DNA from: Rhizophagus clarus
Lineage: Eukaryota; Glomeromycota; Glomeromycetes; Glomerales; Glomeraceae
Direction of reading: 5' to 3'
Assembly: GCA_015698045.1 (NCBI GenBank)
Contig: BLAL01000244.1
Span: forward strand, 434,001 to 498,000
DNA: 64,000 nucleotides
The notes under the pieces were generated by a model. That model ran no database searches, had not been told where the DNA came from, and was given only the letters and a program-made list of their open reading frames with translations. Shown here piece after piece: positions 44,735 to 57,678 of the stretch; the first letter of the stretch is position 1, and each line of letters starts with the position of its first letter. Made by a program: the position numbers and the translations under genes.

Positions 44735-46600
44735 TGCAAAATTTTAAAATAAAATGGAATCTGATATGTATGAAATATAAACTCTTTTTTCCTATTAATA
44801 ATTGTATATTTTTTTTACCTTATTCTTTTTTTTTAAGGTTTATTGTATATATGACTTAATTTTTACTTTATAATAATAAATTTCAAAACTATAGTGTTCA
44901 TGTATTTTTTGTCAATTATTTGTGTAATATAAATATTTTGCTATATAAAGAGATCATCTAAAGCAGAGTTAATTTACCTGATTTATACAGATTTTTGGCC
45001 TACATTACGGCATTAAGAAATTGCGAATGTGACAAATAGAGGAGTGACATATATGATTTTATTAATTGAAAAATTTCTAAGTTACCAGAATACGTAATAA
45101 AAATGAAAGAGTAGAGAGGTGTGACACTAGTGACAAATATTTTACTATGATCACGTGATTTGACTCCACTTTAGACATCCCCTATATAAAGCATAATTTA
45201 TTTGACAATAAATAAGCAAATTTTTTAACTTATTATAATTTTTCAACTTTTCTTATATATATTGTATGATTTTTATAACACCCAAATGAGTTTTTATAAT
45301 TTTAGTATTTATTAATCATGCAAAAAGTAAGAAATAAGGCAAAAAATTGAAGTATATATAATGTAAACACTTTTTGCAATAGTAAATATATGATTTTTTT
45401 AGCTTATTCTTTTTTCTTAAGTATTTTTGCATATATAACTTAATTTTTATAAATTTCAAATAAAATAAAATAATTTTAGTATTTACTTATTTATTTCTAA
45501 ATAGTTGTGAAACATTATTCTAAATTTTAATATGGAAATAGTGCTGATCTTATCCAGATCATTAATTAATAATTTATTATTAAAAAATAAAAATAATTTG
45601 AATATGAACTTTGCAAAATTAGCAATATAAATAAAATACCAGTTTATTTTAATAAAAAAAACTGGTTTATATATATTTTTATAATTCTTGCTGATAATAT
45701 GAAGTTATTATCAATTAACATTTTTAAAGGTAAACAAATACCAAAAAATTTATTTTTTAAAATTATTGTAATGATATATCTAAAAGAATAAATAAATGAA
45801 TTTAGAATAAAAATCTGGTTCAATAAAATTTGAAAAAAAAAAACTAAAAAAAAATAAAATTAATAAATAAAAATTTTTACTTATTATAAATAGTTTTGAA
45901 AATTACAAAACAAATACTATAAAAAATATTGTATACAATAAAAATACTAATTTAGTAATTATTTTTGATGATTTTACTTTTATTGTTCAACTACTTGATA
46001 TTTATTTTAACAAATCATTTAAGGGTAAAAAGTGAAATATTTGGATGAGTTTAAGTTAATTTTTTTATACTAAAGATGAAAATTTAAAAAACTTGAATTA
46101 TTTGTAAATAGATACTTAAAGTTTGAGCAGAAATTTCAAGAGTTATTTTCAAATTATAATTAAGAATAAGCTAATTACTAGTTAAAATAAGCCTTTACTA
46201 AAAATTTTATTAAAATCAAAAAATTTTTTTTTATTATAAAAATTGATTTCTTGCAATTTATATAAAACTTATCTAAATAACAGTTTTTTTAATTTAGTAA
46301 AATTTTTTTTCTTATAAAATTACATATATTTTTGTTATTTAAATTATATTTTACATTTACTTTTAAATTGTATTTAAAGAAAAACTTTATTTTTGAGATG
46401 AATTTTCTTATATATATAAAAAAAATATTACTAAAAAGAAAATGATAATGAAAATTTATAATCTATATGACAAATTATTAATTTATTTAATTTTTTTTTT
46501 TTTTAATGATCTATATATACTTTTATTAATTAATTTATTTAATTTGTATAAACATTATATATATATATATTATTATTAAAATTTTTTTTTTTTTTTATTT
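44735..46600. other. AT-rich region with further copies of the 185-bp repeat
   Basis: Copies of the repeat that brackets the CACTA element occur at 44735-44905 and 45200-45490. A less AT-rich patch at 44940-45190 holds nothing recognised. From 45500 to 46590 the sequence is low-complexity A/T. No gene. Confidence 0.45.
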
Positions 46601-46604
46601 CTTA

Positions 46605-47205
46605 TCAGCAGCAGTGGAATGACGTTGAATTAGCTTGGTGTCGTCACTTTTCACCCTCTTACAGCTCATCCAAACGCAGGTCTTCTTCTCAGTTGAAGGA
46701 CAAATCACTTACTGACAAGTTGAACCCTCGCTCTAGAGTAGTGACTGGATCAAACAAAGTTCCCCTTGGGTCATACAAACATGACAAATCCAAATTAAAG
46801 AATGATGAACTTCTGACTAAATCCGCTAGTAGCCAGAATTACGATAAAGGCTTACAAGCGTCTAATAGCAAGCAACCCAATACAAAGAACAAGATGAAAA
46901 TCAAGCGGCTATTAGAGCAACTAATTAGTTTATGTAGTTAATATGCTAGAGATAGGAAATTAACTATAGTGATGTAACTTTGCAGTTACTAATTAATTTT
47001 TTGTTTAGTAGTTATCACACTTTACAATTTTTCTTTTTGTTTTTCGCTTTCCTTATACCTTTAGTATAGAAACTTGGTAAGACTGTGGCTCTTTTGAGCC
47101 TTAAATGTATGTTTCCTGATTTTTGAATGTGACAGCAATATCCTCCCTCATTATTAAATAAATATGCGATGTCCAATATCTTTAAAATTAAAAAAAAAAA
47201 AAAAT
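46605..47205 (+). mobile_element. Poly(A)-tailed retro-insert (5'-truncated retroelement or mRNA copy)
   Basis: A sharply less AT-rich block flanked by similar TTAAAATTTTTTTTTTTTAT stretches (about 46576-46592 and 47203-47223), compatible with a target duplication. AATAAA at 47157-47162 is followed 25-30 nt later by an A-tail, as in a reverse-transcribed message. An open frame runs QQQWNDVELAWCRHFSPSYS, a Ser/Lys/Asn-rich tail and ends LLEQLISLCS at 46939. It has no start in the insert, as for a 5'-truncated copy. It could be the 3' part of a LINE ORF1 or of a host gene; I cannot tell which. Confidence 0.55.
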
Positions 47206-48150
47206 TAAAAATTTTTTTTTTTATCTATATAATAAAATATTTAATTATAGTTACACAAAATTATTTTAATTAATGATAACTATTAATTATTAATACTTAA
47301 AATTAAATTAATAATTTTGCAAATTTTAAATTTTATAAAATAAATTTTTTTAATAATTAATAAATATATACTATTATTTTTATTTTTTTTTTATAAATTT
47401 AAATTTTAAACATATACATATATTTTTTAATTTTTTATAATTATTTAAATTTTAAGATTATTAAAATATAAAATTAATTTTATTAATAACTACAAATTAA
47501 AGGTTTTTATTTTAATAAATAATAAAACCTATTTTTAAACAATTATCAATTTTTTTTATTAGTATTTAAATATTATTATATATTACAGATTACAGTACTT
47601 TCTCTATATACAGTATTTCTACTCTTTACCCAAAAAGTTTCATTTCTATTGATTTTATTATTTAATGAATCTAATTTTGCTTAGATATTATATAAAAATA
47701 ATTTTCTGATTACTATATGATCTTTTAAACACATTCTATTCATAATAAAAATTTGAGTTATTGATATAGTGGTACAAGATTAATCCTCAGAAATTTGCAA
47801 GATACCTAGGATACTGTGGCCTATAATATATATACAATATATATTGGAATTTTGTTTAATAATAATAAATAAAAAAGTAAAAAGTCAAATATATACTATT
47901 TTATTAAAGTATTATATATATACAGCTAATTTTAATATATATAAACCAATATACTTAGTAAAAAATATATTTTATTAATATTTAAATAATAATAATAACT
48001 GGTTTATTTTAATGGCTTTTATCTGAATAAATCAATTAAAAAAAAAATTATTAATTTCTTATTTAAAAATAAGCTTATTAATTGTAATATGAATAAAAGT
48101 AAAATCAGTTGGAAATAATAAGTAGAATGATATTTATAATATCTGAATGG
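47206..48150. other. AT-rich region with a MITE right-end fragment
   Basis: At 47786-47830, AATTTGCAAGATACCTAGGA then TACTGTGGCC matches the right terminus of the 917-bp element at 10351-11267 with a few transitions. No left end was found nearby, so it is a truncated or decayed copy. Otherwise low-complexity A/T. Confidence 0.5.
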
Positions 48151-50950
48151 CAAATGGATTAGGGCAGTAAATTTATTTAATTACAACAGAGTTCAGATTC
48201 CACTTCCACTTAGTGGGTATTGAAGTATGTTGAATGTCAACGTGTCACTCATCATGTGATGTTGATATAAATTCGATTGTCGAACACAAATTTTTTTCTT
48301 CTTCGCAACTTGGGAAATTATGCAAGGTATATGGAATAAATGCTTCCTACTAAAGATAGCACATTTGTTAATAGTCCTTTTTTTTTTATTCTTCAGTTAA
48401 GAGAACGTGTAATACCTGATTAGAGTATGGGCATTACCTTAGTCTCACATGCGCGATCAACTTGTTCAAGGGTTATGATTATACTAATGTCAATGACTCT
48501 CCTTTTTAAAGGTAAGCTCGAATTAAAAAAAAAATGCGCATTACTGGCTGGTCATCAATGACTAATGAGCGGAAATCTGGTTCGTCACTGGCAGATCCTC
48601 ATATTCTGGGAAAGTGACGCTCTACAACTCTTTTACAATGTTAATGTTTTCATAATGGTTGTCCGTCAAGAGCATATTCGATGATGGAAGTCACAATATG
48701 ATAGAAGCTGCACGAAATATCAAATACAAGGAGTCGATGCTCTGTACACCATTATCTGATTCAAGTGAAAATCAAAAACAATCAAAAACAATCGTAGATC
48801 CATTTTTAATATCCGAGGACGAGGTGTAATAGTTTGCATTAGGAATATGTTTCTGTTATCAATTTTTTGAGTACAATTTTTTTAGACCGAAACCGAATCT
48901 CTAAGGATTCTAGCTTGAATTTTTCTTTGAGAATGATGAGGGTGAATCAGAAATTGAATGTGTGAAACTATAGAATTATGATTATCTTATTCTGCATATT
49001 TCCCAGTTCGTATATGTTTTTTAGTCTGATTATGAAGCAGATCTCCCTTTAAGATAAATAAATTGGTTTTTGTAAAGCGCACCACACTATCCCAGATACT
49101 GCGAAAGCGGGAAGGATGATCTCTTTGATTTGTCAAAGTGTCAAAATTAAAGGTATGAACAGTAAGCTTTTCAAAATGATTCGATTTCCTTCTGTTTTGC
49201 CATTCATGACTCTAACGTGCTACATGTTAATATCCACGCACACTCCTATATTACAGATTACGACGATGAAACATCAAAGCGTTATCCATCGAAGCCGAAT
49301 AGAATATAGATCGAATTAGAACCTCAGCTGTTCCACTCGAAATCGCAAAAGAGCTGGCGAGATATGGAAGAGAAATATCAAGCGAGCTTCGCTAGCTTAA
49401 AATTTACTTTTAACGCAACTTTGTTAATCACTGTTAATAGGATCACTAGCTAGTTCTCACAGGAAAATTGTGATCGGACAGACAAACACAAGCATCAGAA
49501 ATTCATTGATCGCGAATCGTGTGCACAATTGACTGGCTTCTTGAATGGGAGCTATTGAGATAGCAATACCTTTTTCAAGAGGTTCAGACCTAAATGACTT
49601 CTTAAGCATTTAAAATGTCTAAAATTCTTCATGATAGGTAATCTGATCTTGTAAGAGCCGCAAATTGCGAATATCGAAAAGTTGACAATTTCGGATATTT
49701 AATATTCTGCATCTCGACCTATGTATTCAGTTTACAAAATTGTGCTGGTGGGTCTATTTGTATCTTTCGGAAAGATACTGTATATTGTATAAATACTCTT
49801 TAAACGGATTCTTTAATTTATGGCAGTAGCATATCAGCACAAGGTAGTAATAGTTGTATCTATGGTTTTATTTTCCAATCGCTTTCTAATAATTCGAACT
49901 TTGTCTTCATAACGTATCACGCATATAGAATATCCGAAGTACAACGTTGAGTCAGTGGAAACTGAACAAGCTGTTAGAAGTTGTAGATTATCTACTTCTA
50001 CTTTACCGTCCTCATCATTATCAATTGGTCTAATTATTGCCCTGCTCCAAGAAAGGAAAAAGTACGTAGGGAGAGAATCCGAAGGAAAATAATGCAGAAA
50101 AAAAGAGAAGAAATATTCCCCTTTCTCATGTTAAAATAATGAATGTGAATTAATAATTACCTTCTTCTTTTGCTCTTGCAAGAGATTGAGTTGATTTGAG
50201 ATCGAAACAAAATTGTACGAATACATTGTTTTAAATGTACTGTACCACGTTACTGTGTTCAGTAGACAACCTTTATTCATTCACTATAAAAATAAAGTGT
50301 CTATTAAGCTATTTCGAGCTTTATTTTTAAACATATACGTTTGTTGTGCTGCTCAAGATAATATGAATATAATAAGAAACCTTTACATATGTAACACAGC
50401 AGTTAATTTTAAGATTGCTTCGATTTCTCTTTACTAGCAAATTAATAATCAAATTATTATAATTCAAAGGTTGGTTTATGGAGATAACTAATGGAATTGA
50501 TAGATTAATGGATTAAGTAATAACTCAATTCAGCTGACAATACCTTTTACAAACAATGCTGGCCAAAGTTATCATAATGCTGGTCAAATCAGCATAAATA
50601 TAATTTTCAAGTTTGCATTTAAAAAAAAAAAAACTCACATATTTTTTGAGTGATTTAAAAAAACCTCATTTATTGATTCGAATTAAGTTGAAAAAATGCA
50701 ATTAAATCACACAAACAGGTACCAATGCATAATGAACATCTATGAATATTTTTTGAGTGAAACATGAAATGAAACGAAAATTACATTATTTTTTTTTTTT
50801 TTTGGTAAATGTTCTATCCTTTCTAAACGATTCTATTTACATATTAATAATAATTATACTTTTTTTACATATCGTAATCATAAAATAAACTTTTATCATA
50901 ACCTTATATATATTCATAAAAAAATAAAAAAATTAAAATCGAAGTCGTCG
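48151..50950. other. Intergenic region of more balanced composition, no gene assigned
   Basis: Base composition is less extreme than in the transposon-rich part. A broken coding-like stretch near 49260-49560 reads DDETSKRYPSKPNR, EPQLFHSKSQKSWRDMEEKY and DRTDKHKHQKFIDRESCAQL with stops between. It could be a decayed gene of unknown family. From about 50560 TGGCCAAAGTTATCATAATG-type words appear. From 50650 the sequence is the left edge of the segmental duplication described at 50650-54230. Confidence 0.4.
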
Positions 50951-53103
50951 AACGAATTAAATTTTTCCTTTCGTGAGGAATTTTAGATCGTCGTGACGAA
51001 ATATGTTAATTAATTCGGGAAAATGTAAGAGTCTGCTCGTATAAAAAGCTTGGGGATGGATTTTTTGTTGTCGAAATTTATTTCGTTCTAAATCTGAGAA
51101 TTTTTTCTCTTCAGCAATATCAAATTGGTCGGATAGTTCAGATGGATCTGGGTCATCACAAATAGCGGTTACCCAACTTCCTAATAATTCATATAATTTA
51201 GATGCAGTGGGTCGTTTTGAAGGATCAGGATGCCAACATTGTGTCATTAATTGAATGTAAACTTTCGGAGTTCCGTCAACAATTTCAGGTCGAAGACCAA
51301 AGCAAATTTCACTAGCTAATCTGAGATCGTGTGGTCTATTACACCATGGACGAACACCTGCAGAAAGAGTCCACATGATAATTCCGAAACTATAAATATC
51401 CGAAGCCTTTGTTGGCGGATATCCTTTCAAGATTTCGGGTGCAACATAAGGAAGAACTCCATATATTTCACTGGTATCTTTTTTATCTATTGGACCATGT
51501 AATCCTACATCTGCAATACGTGTATCAACTGAGTCTGGTTCATTTTCAACTAGCAAATTACCTCCATGAAGATGACCATGAATTAATCCACATTCATGAA
51601 TATTTTCAATCCCTCCAGACATCCCCCAAAGCATATCAACAATATCTCTCCAACACAGCATTCCTTGTGCTTCATCAAGATATGAATGCAAATCTCCATT
51701 CTCATAATATCTCATAACGAACATGTAATTTGAAGTAGGATCTTTTGTTATTCCAAAACAATCTGCAACACTCCCACTTTGTAAACATCGATGATATTTA
51801 TAAAGCTATATTTAAATTTATATAAATTAAAATTCTTATATGATGATTTAATATTCAATGATAAATAAAACACTTCAAAGTATATCTTACTTGCTTAAAA
51901 TATTCTTCACTAATGTTTTGTGAATTGTGAAGTCTCTTAAGGGCAACTTTTATAGGTCCATTACGTGTCCATTGTTCGGCATCCTCATCCCAAACCCATC
52001 TAGGGCCTTCCATCCAAACTGCTGAATAAATTGTACTAAATGCACCTCCTTTATTCGTGTTTTCCACGAGATCGAACTGGTCGAAATTAACATATTCCAA
52101 GTAATCTACACTTTCATTTGCGTGCAGCTGAGTATGTTTAATAAAATTATCCATATTAATATTTCCACTCGTCCAGTTTCTAAAATTATCTTTCAGAGCA
52201 TTAATTTCACAATCTTTACACCACCCAACGCTACTTCGTTCCTTCCCGCAATCTAAACATTTTCCAAAGACGATATTCGACTCTATTTTTGATTCATTCT
52301 CAATGAAATCCATGTATTCTAGATCCCCGTTTTGAGAAGACATGATTGAACATTCTAAAAAAAAAAAAAAGATTAATAAGTAACACATCATTGAAAAAGT
52401 GATTTATAAATGGTTTCTATAGACATTCAATCTGTGTTCCCAACACTCCACATAGGAAGGGTATGTAGCCTGCATCCCATCTAATTATACATATACACCG
52501 TATATTTAGGGATCATGCACTATAATATAGTTACATTATATCATCCGAGATGCATCGCATCTCAGTACAGTGTCATCAGCATGTTACCGGTAAATAATTA
52601 TGTACCGGACACGTGAACAATAAATGTTGGGACAGTTCCGTGGGAGCGGAAAAAATACGGGCTTGACCCACATATCATATATGAGGGGTCAAGTCAATCA
52701 CATTTGCACGGAAGTGAACTCCTTTCCACTCAAATGAAAGACTAAACAAACCATTTTTAATTTCATAAACAAAGAAACTTCGTTTGAACTTATCGGAAAT
52801 TAAATGGAAAAACTTACAATTAACAAAAATGTTTAGTTTTTTTTTTTTAATAGGAGAGGACAAAATTGTACGGCTCTGAGTTTAATGAAGAATTCAAGCT
52901 ATCTTTATATATCCAATAAAGACTGTCTCGTGATTTTTTAATGCAAGTTTTATTAGATCAAATCATGCTGATTGACTTATTTATTTGTCGATCACACATG
53001 TAAAGATTTTTTTAATATCTAGATATTTATGTGCAAAATACGTTTTTCAAAAAAAGAAAGAAAAGAAAAGAAAACAAATTCACTTTTTTTAAAATGGCAA
53101 CGA

Positions 53104-53142
<39 letters not shown>

Positions 53143-54230
53143 ATAAAAAATTTATCAAGTAAAATTTTCTCAAAGTTGAAATAAGGTTTGAGTTTTAAAT
53201 TAAAGATCGTATTTTTAATATGATCAGCATGCATTCATATGATGAGGGTAAGTGCGCAAAATTTTTTATACTCAGAAATTTCAAACTGTCAAAAATCATC
53301 AACATGGAATTAACTACTTAACAAGCGTATAAAAGATATTAACTTTATCATCTCTGAATATCATATGAAGTTCACGTGAGTTCAACAGTAATGTTATTTA
53401 TGAATGAACGAATTGCATTTTTAAATTTGCACATGTAAAATAAAAATTCATTTTCGATATTCATTTAAAATTAATTAAATGCAAGTGTTTATTGGTGACA
53501 AATAATCATTGTAATAAATGTTCAAACGATAAACAAGATTTAATCAATAAGTTAAATTAGTAATAATAGATTAGATGATTTTTGTTTCATGAAGAATACG
53601 AAGATAAATTAATCTGACAAATATTGCAGTCATATCCCGGACTTCGTTGAAAGAAGACGTAATAGAAATAAAGTGATTGGTAAAATAAATAAATATTTCA
53701 TTCATTTTACATAAGGACATAAAGAAAGTGATCAAATGATTTCTCTTAGCTGCCGGCGTCTCGAGTGTGTTTGATCTATTAATAGAATTATTCGAATAGT
53801 AACCTTACGCAAGTTATTTGAGGACAACATTTCAACGGAATTAATTTTTTACGATGTAAACAATACGGAATCTTTAATTAGAACCATAATATCGCATATA
53901 TTAGACAAATTTGATTCATTCTCTTTGATGCTTTCTTTAGTCTTCACATTTCATTTGAAACAATGAAACATAATCTGTGAAATTACGTAATTTTTATTAA
54001 TTGAATTTTTTAACGTCCGAATATTTTATTTTCATATGACATTCTGGAAGATCCGAACCTTGTTTAACTTATTTATCCGAAGTGAAATTACTAACACATT
54101 CCCAATTAATAATTGGAATTTTATAAACAGACACGTACATGGTGAATTACTTTTCATTATATGAAACTATTATCTTATTACTTTTATTAAAAACACGTTC
54201 ATTAAACCTTAGTTTATATTATAAGGCACG
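50650..54230. repeat. Segmental duplication, copy A
   Basis: Corresponds to 58920-62740. Shared landmarks in the same order are AACCTCATTTATTGATTCGA downstream of the kinase, the whole kinase gene, the foldback upstream of it, ATCTATTAATAGAAT.ATTCGAAT near 53770/61372 and CGTACATGG.GAATT near 54130/62664. Copy A keeps an open kinase gene while copy B is a pseudogene. Non-coding parts are clearly more diverged than the exons, so the duplication is not recent. Confidence 0.7.
50957..52343 (-). CDS. Kinase-like protein (TKL-type), probable pseudokinase
   Basis: Two exons, 52343-51891 and 51805-50957, joined in phase 0 over an 85-nt intron (GTAAGATA...TATAG), give 433 residues. The start is ATG at 52343 (MSSQNGDLEY); it follows a T-run ending AG, so a 5' UTR intron is possible. 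The N-terminal CLDC..GWCKDC zinc-ribbon-like module (about 30-52) and NWTSGN are typical of the large glomeromycotan kinase family. Kinase motifs are GGAFSTIYSAVW (loop), VALKRL (Lys), YVAPEIL and ASDIYSFGIIMW. HRD is HGH (HGHLHGGN), so the catalytic Asp is His, and DFG is DVG (ADVGLHGP). This predicts weak or absent phosphotransfer and a binding or scaffold role. Function and partners are unknown. Confidence 0.85.
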
Positions 54231-56453
54231 CGGTCACGCGGAAAATCTCATGTAAATAAATATTTAAATAAAATTAGGTATGAAATAATTGATTACAAAT
54301 TTGAATTCCATTTGGAAAACGTGATTTTACCAAAAATCTTGAAAGGTATTTGAAACCAGAATTTACACGAATTATTAAATAATAAATTTATTTATATTAT
54401 AATAATTACTGTGATTTTATAAAAAAAAACGTACGATGTTTTGTTATGCAGTTTCATTCTTCTATATAGATGCCAGATATCATAAGTCTCATCCTTCAAA
54501 TTGAAATATTAAATATTATGCTTTCAACAAAGTGCTAAAACAAAAATATACAAATATATAGCATGGTCCTGCTCCTTGATTAATTTAATTTGTAGAACGA
54601 ACACGTTTATTCGTACTATATATGGTTATAATGACATTCTAAATCAAGTTACACCATGGGAACAAAGGAAAAAAAAACTTCTTTGTTAAAAAGATCTAAT
54701 TAATGTAATTAATGTATCAATAATTAATTATTTTATTACTAGAGTAAACCTTTTTCGTTTAACAATACAATTGCTAAATTCGAGATCAATCTATTTTAGC
54801 ATGTAATTTATGAAATGTTACATCATAGATGAATTCTTTCAATTAGATGGATAAAAAACAACAATAATAATCAGAATAATAATAGTTTAAATGATTTTAT
54901 TTTAGAAGGTCATAATTGGAATCAAAGAAATTACTTTCTTGAATTTTCGAATTCTTTTCTTTTTTTATTTTGTTTTTTTTCCTTTATTTGAAAGTCAACT
55001 ATCAATTGGTATATCAATGCACCACTCACATACATTTTTGATTCAGCCACATAAGCCTTATGAGTAAACCAATTGTTGAGCCGGTTAAATGCATTAGCCG
55101 TTCTTATGTATACTTATTGAATTAATTACTTATTTGAACCAAAATGAATTATTTTAAAAATTTTCTTATAATAATGCATTTAAACCATATTAAGCTGTAT
55201 AAATGTTATTAACTTACTGTTAGTTCGTTAAACATTTTTCCTTTCCTACCTTAATAAATTATTTGGTTTTTTCTAATTATATTTTACAAATAAAATATTT
55301 ATTAGAATTTATCAAGTTACAATGTCAATAAAATAACTGTTTTTTTAAAAATATCTAAATAATACTATTTAATACTTCATAAATCAATCTTTTTCTTCAT
55401 ATCTATATTTAAGGAAATTAATAGACGACAAGAAAATTTTGTTACATTAATGAACTAACCAATAAAATTAATCAACAAGAACAATCGTTTTTATGTAGCA
55501 CAAAAGATATGGTGTACCAATTATATGTTGTTAATGCACGAGACATTATAAAGAATTCTCCGATTTAATGAAATTACATCATTCACTTAATGAGTCACTA
55601 AAAAAAGAAAGTCGTTTAGCAAAATGTATATATGTATTCATATTTTATAAAATATTGAATGCTTGTGCTGCAAAATAAAGTTTACAATTTTCGCATCACA
55701 AAATAAATACTATTTCTTTTATCTTGATTTTTTTTCTTTTTTTTTTTTTTTTTTGCAAAGTTTCATTACGTAATAAATCCCTTGAAATCTTAAAATTAAT
55801 ATCCGCCATTTTTCTGACAATCTTTATTAAAGCAGAGAAATTTATTTCCTTAACAAATAAAATAATACATAATATTATGCTGTCAATTTTTTGACATAAT
55901 TATCATCAATGTAAAAATTAATTATATTTATTATGTTACACACAATAAAACATACTACATGCTGCCGCGCATGTCACAACTTAAATCAATATTCATAGGC
56001 GACGAAAAGTAAAATGCAGTCATAAGAAATATTGTGAAACAAACACATTTTGCCCCTGTTCAGGTTTTGCAAGAACTATACAATCCGTTAGTAAAATTTT
56101 TTTAATTCCAAGAAATCCCTTTTTTATATTAATTTGTAATTCACTATAGCAAAACTACGGAAAATTCACTATAAATAGAAAAATCGGAGTTATTGTAAAA
56201 ATCGGGAATTTATAGAAATCCGGGAACTCTTTTATGTTAATTATTTTAATCACAAAATTAATTTTGGATGCTCATTGAAACACAAAACATTATAAATATG
56301 TCCATATAAGCTGCACAGATAGACATGCAAACCTGTCAAAGGGGAAATTGCTATGGTCTTAATGCAAAACAAAAATTCAATTACTTCTCTCCACATTTAT
56401 TATTGACTTTTTAGCACATCATCGACCTGACTGTTTATATCTCGCGTGTCATA
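52344..56453. other. Intergenic region between kinase and GPCR-like gene
   Basis: Holds the upstream region of the kinase (with a foldback relic at about 52512-52584, including the stem-loop GAGATGC-ATC-GCATCTC), the rest of duplication copy A to about 54230, and ordinary AT-rich sequence. A run of about 33 A lies near 53110. No open frame with family resemblance. Confidence 0.5.
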
Positions 56454-57678
56454 ATGCATAAGTACTCTCCTACTGCGATCGCATATATTTCATTAAATAT
56501 TATAAGTTTGTCGTTGTTAACATTCATTATTATTAAATTATGTATGTTACCTAATTATTTCACAAAATATACTCAGTTCCAATTATTTGTAGCATCGTGG
56601 GGATATATGATAGGATGCTTACCAACTATAATAAAATATGGTGATGACGTTATCAATAAAGCGTTTGAGACTCAAACTTCTTCTATATGCGTAATTCAAC
56701 AGATGATATCTTTATTCTTCTTTTATCCTTTACATATATTTCCTGTTATATTAGGATTTTATATGTGGAACGCAATCGAAAATCAAAACATAAAAATAGA
56801 AAAAAAATATTTTTGGACGTTTTCAATTCTTATTTGGTGCTTTACAATTTGCTATAATGTATTTTCACTCGCTGATGGATACCAAAAAAACATTCTTGTC
56901 ACACCCCTGCTTTGTAAGCCTCCAAATTCTTACCTACATAAAATAACTTATTTAATAATCATTTCCCCGCTTTTTTGCATAGCATTAATATTTATTTGTA
57001 AGGGTTTTTGTTTATTTTTTATTTACGTTATTTTAATTATATTTCCTATTCTAACCAAATTTGACAAACAACAACTTCCCTCTTTACCAAATAAGGCTTC
57101 ACAGCTATAATACTATGGAAACGTTGGCGCCAATTTTCGAATCGTTGGAATGTGCTTAGATTGGGCCATGCACTTCGTTTATTTATTTGCGGCGTCGTAT
57201 ATACGAGTATGCTTGGCATATCGTTATTATCAAGAATTATATCTCAATATGTAAAAAATTCGGAAAATACCGAAATGAACAAAATTGTTATTGAAGATTT
57301 CGTTCAACCATTTATGTACGAATTTTATTTGATCTTAAAAATTTTTGCGATTACTTTTTCCGGATTAGGTAAATTAACAATATCTTTTTTTTTTTTTTTT
57401 ACATTACATACAGTGGAATTATGTTATTTTTAATATTTGTCAAAAAGGATTCTCCGGCAGTTTTTTTACCCTGTTTTTATTATGGAAGCCCTGAAAAATT
57501 AATGATTAAATCAGAATGTAGAAATGATAGTTCCTCATATGAAAGGTCAGCATCACTTATTTCTTCTTTCAACGAAATCAATCAAATATCAATCACAGTG
57601 CAACAAGTTACGACAATTACTTCACATACCACGCTAGCAGATAATGAAATACAAATGAAATTAAAAGAATTGAAATGA
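56454..57678 (+). CDS. GPCR-like seven-transmembrane protein (three exons, one phase problem)
   Basis: Exon 1 is 56454-56997 (starts MHKYSPTAIAYISLN), intron 56998-57104 (GTAAGG...CACAG), exon 2 57105-57368, and exon 3 from 57414 to 57678. Exon 1 encodes five hydrophobic segments, including FVASWGYMIGCLPTII, LFFFYPLHIFPVILGFYMW and FSILIWCFTICYNVF. Exon 2 gives a charged loop (WKRWRQFSNRW) and helix six (LFICGVVYTSMLGISLLSRI). Exon 3 gives a helix seven, GIMLFLIFV, and a Ser/Thr-rich tail. Cysteines near loops one and two fit a disulfide. The layout resembles fungal cAMP-receptor-like/Git3 GPCRs; the ligand is unknown. With the obvious GTAAAT...TACAG intron, exon 3 is one base out of phase, so the gene may be damaged or spliced unusually. 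Confidence 0.6.

Noticed and set aside
51409-51717. Plus-strand 102-codon frame opposite the kinase
   Set aside because: Antisense shadow of the kinase exon; the same shadow appears at 59660-59968 opposite the pseudogene.
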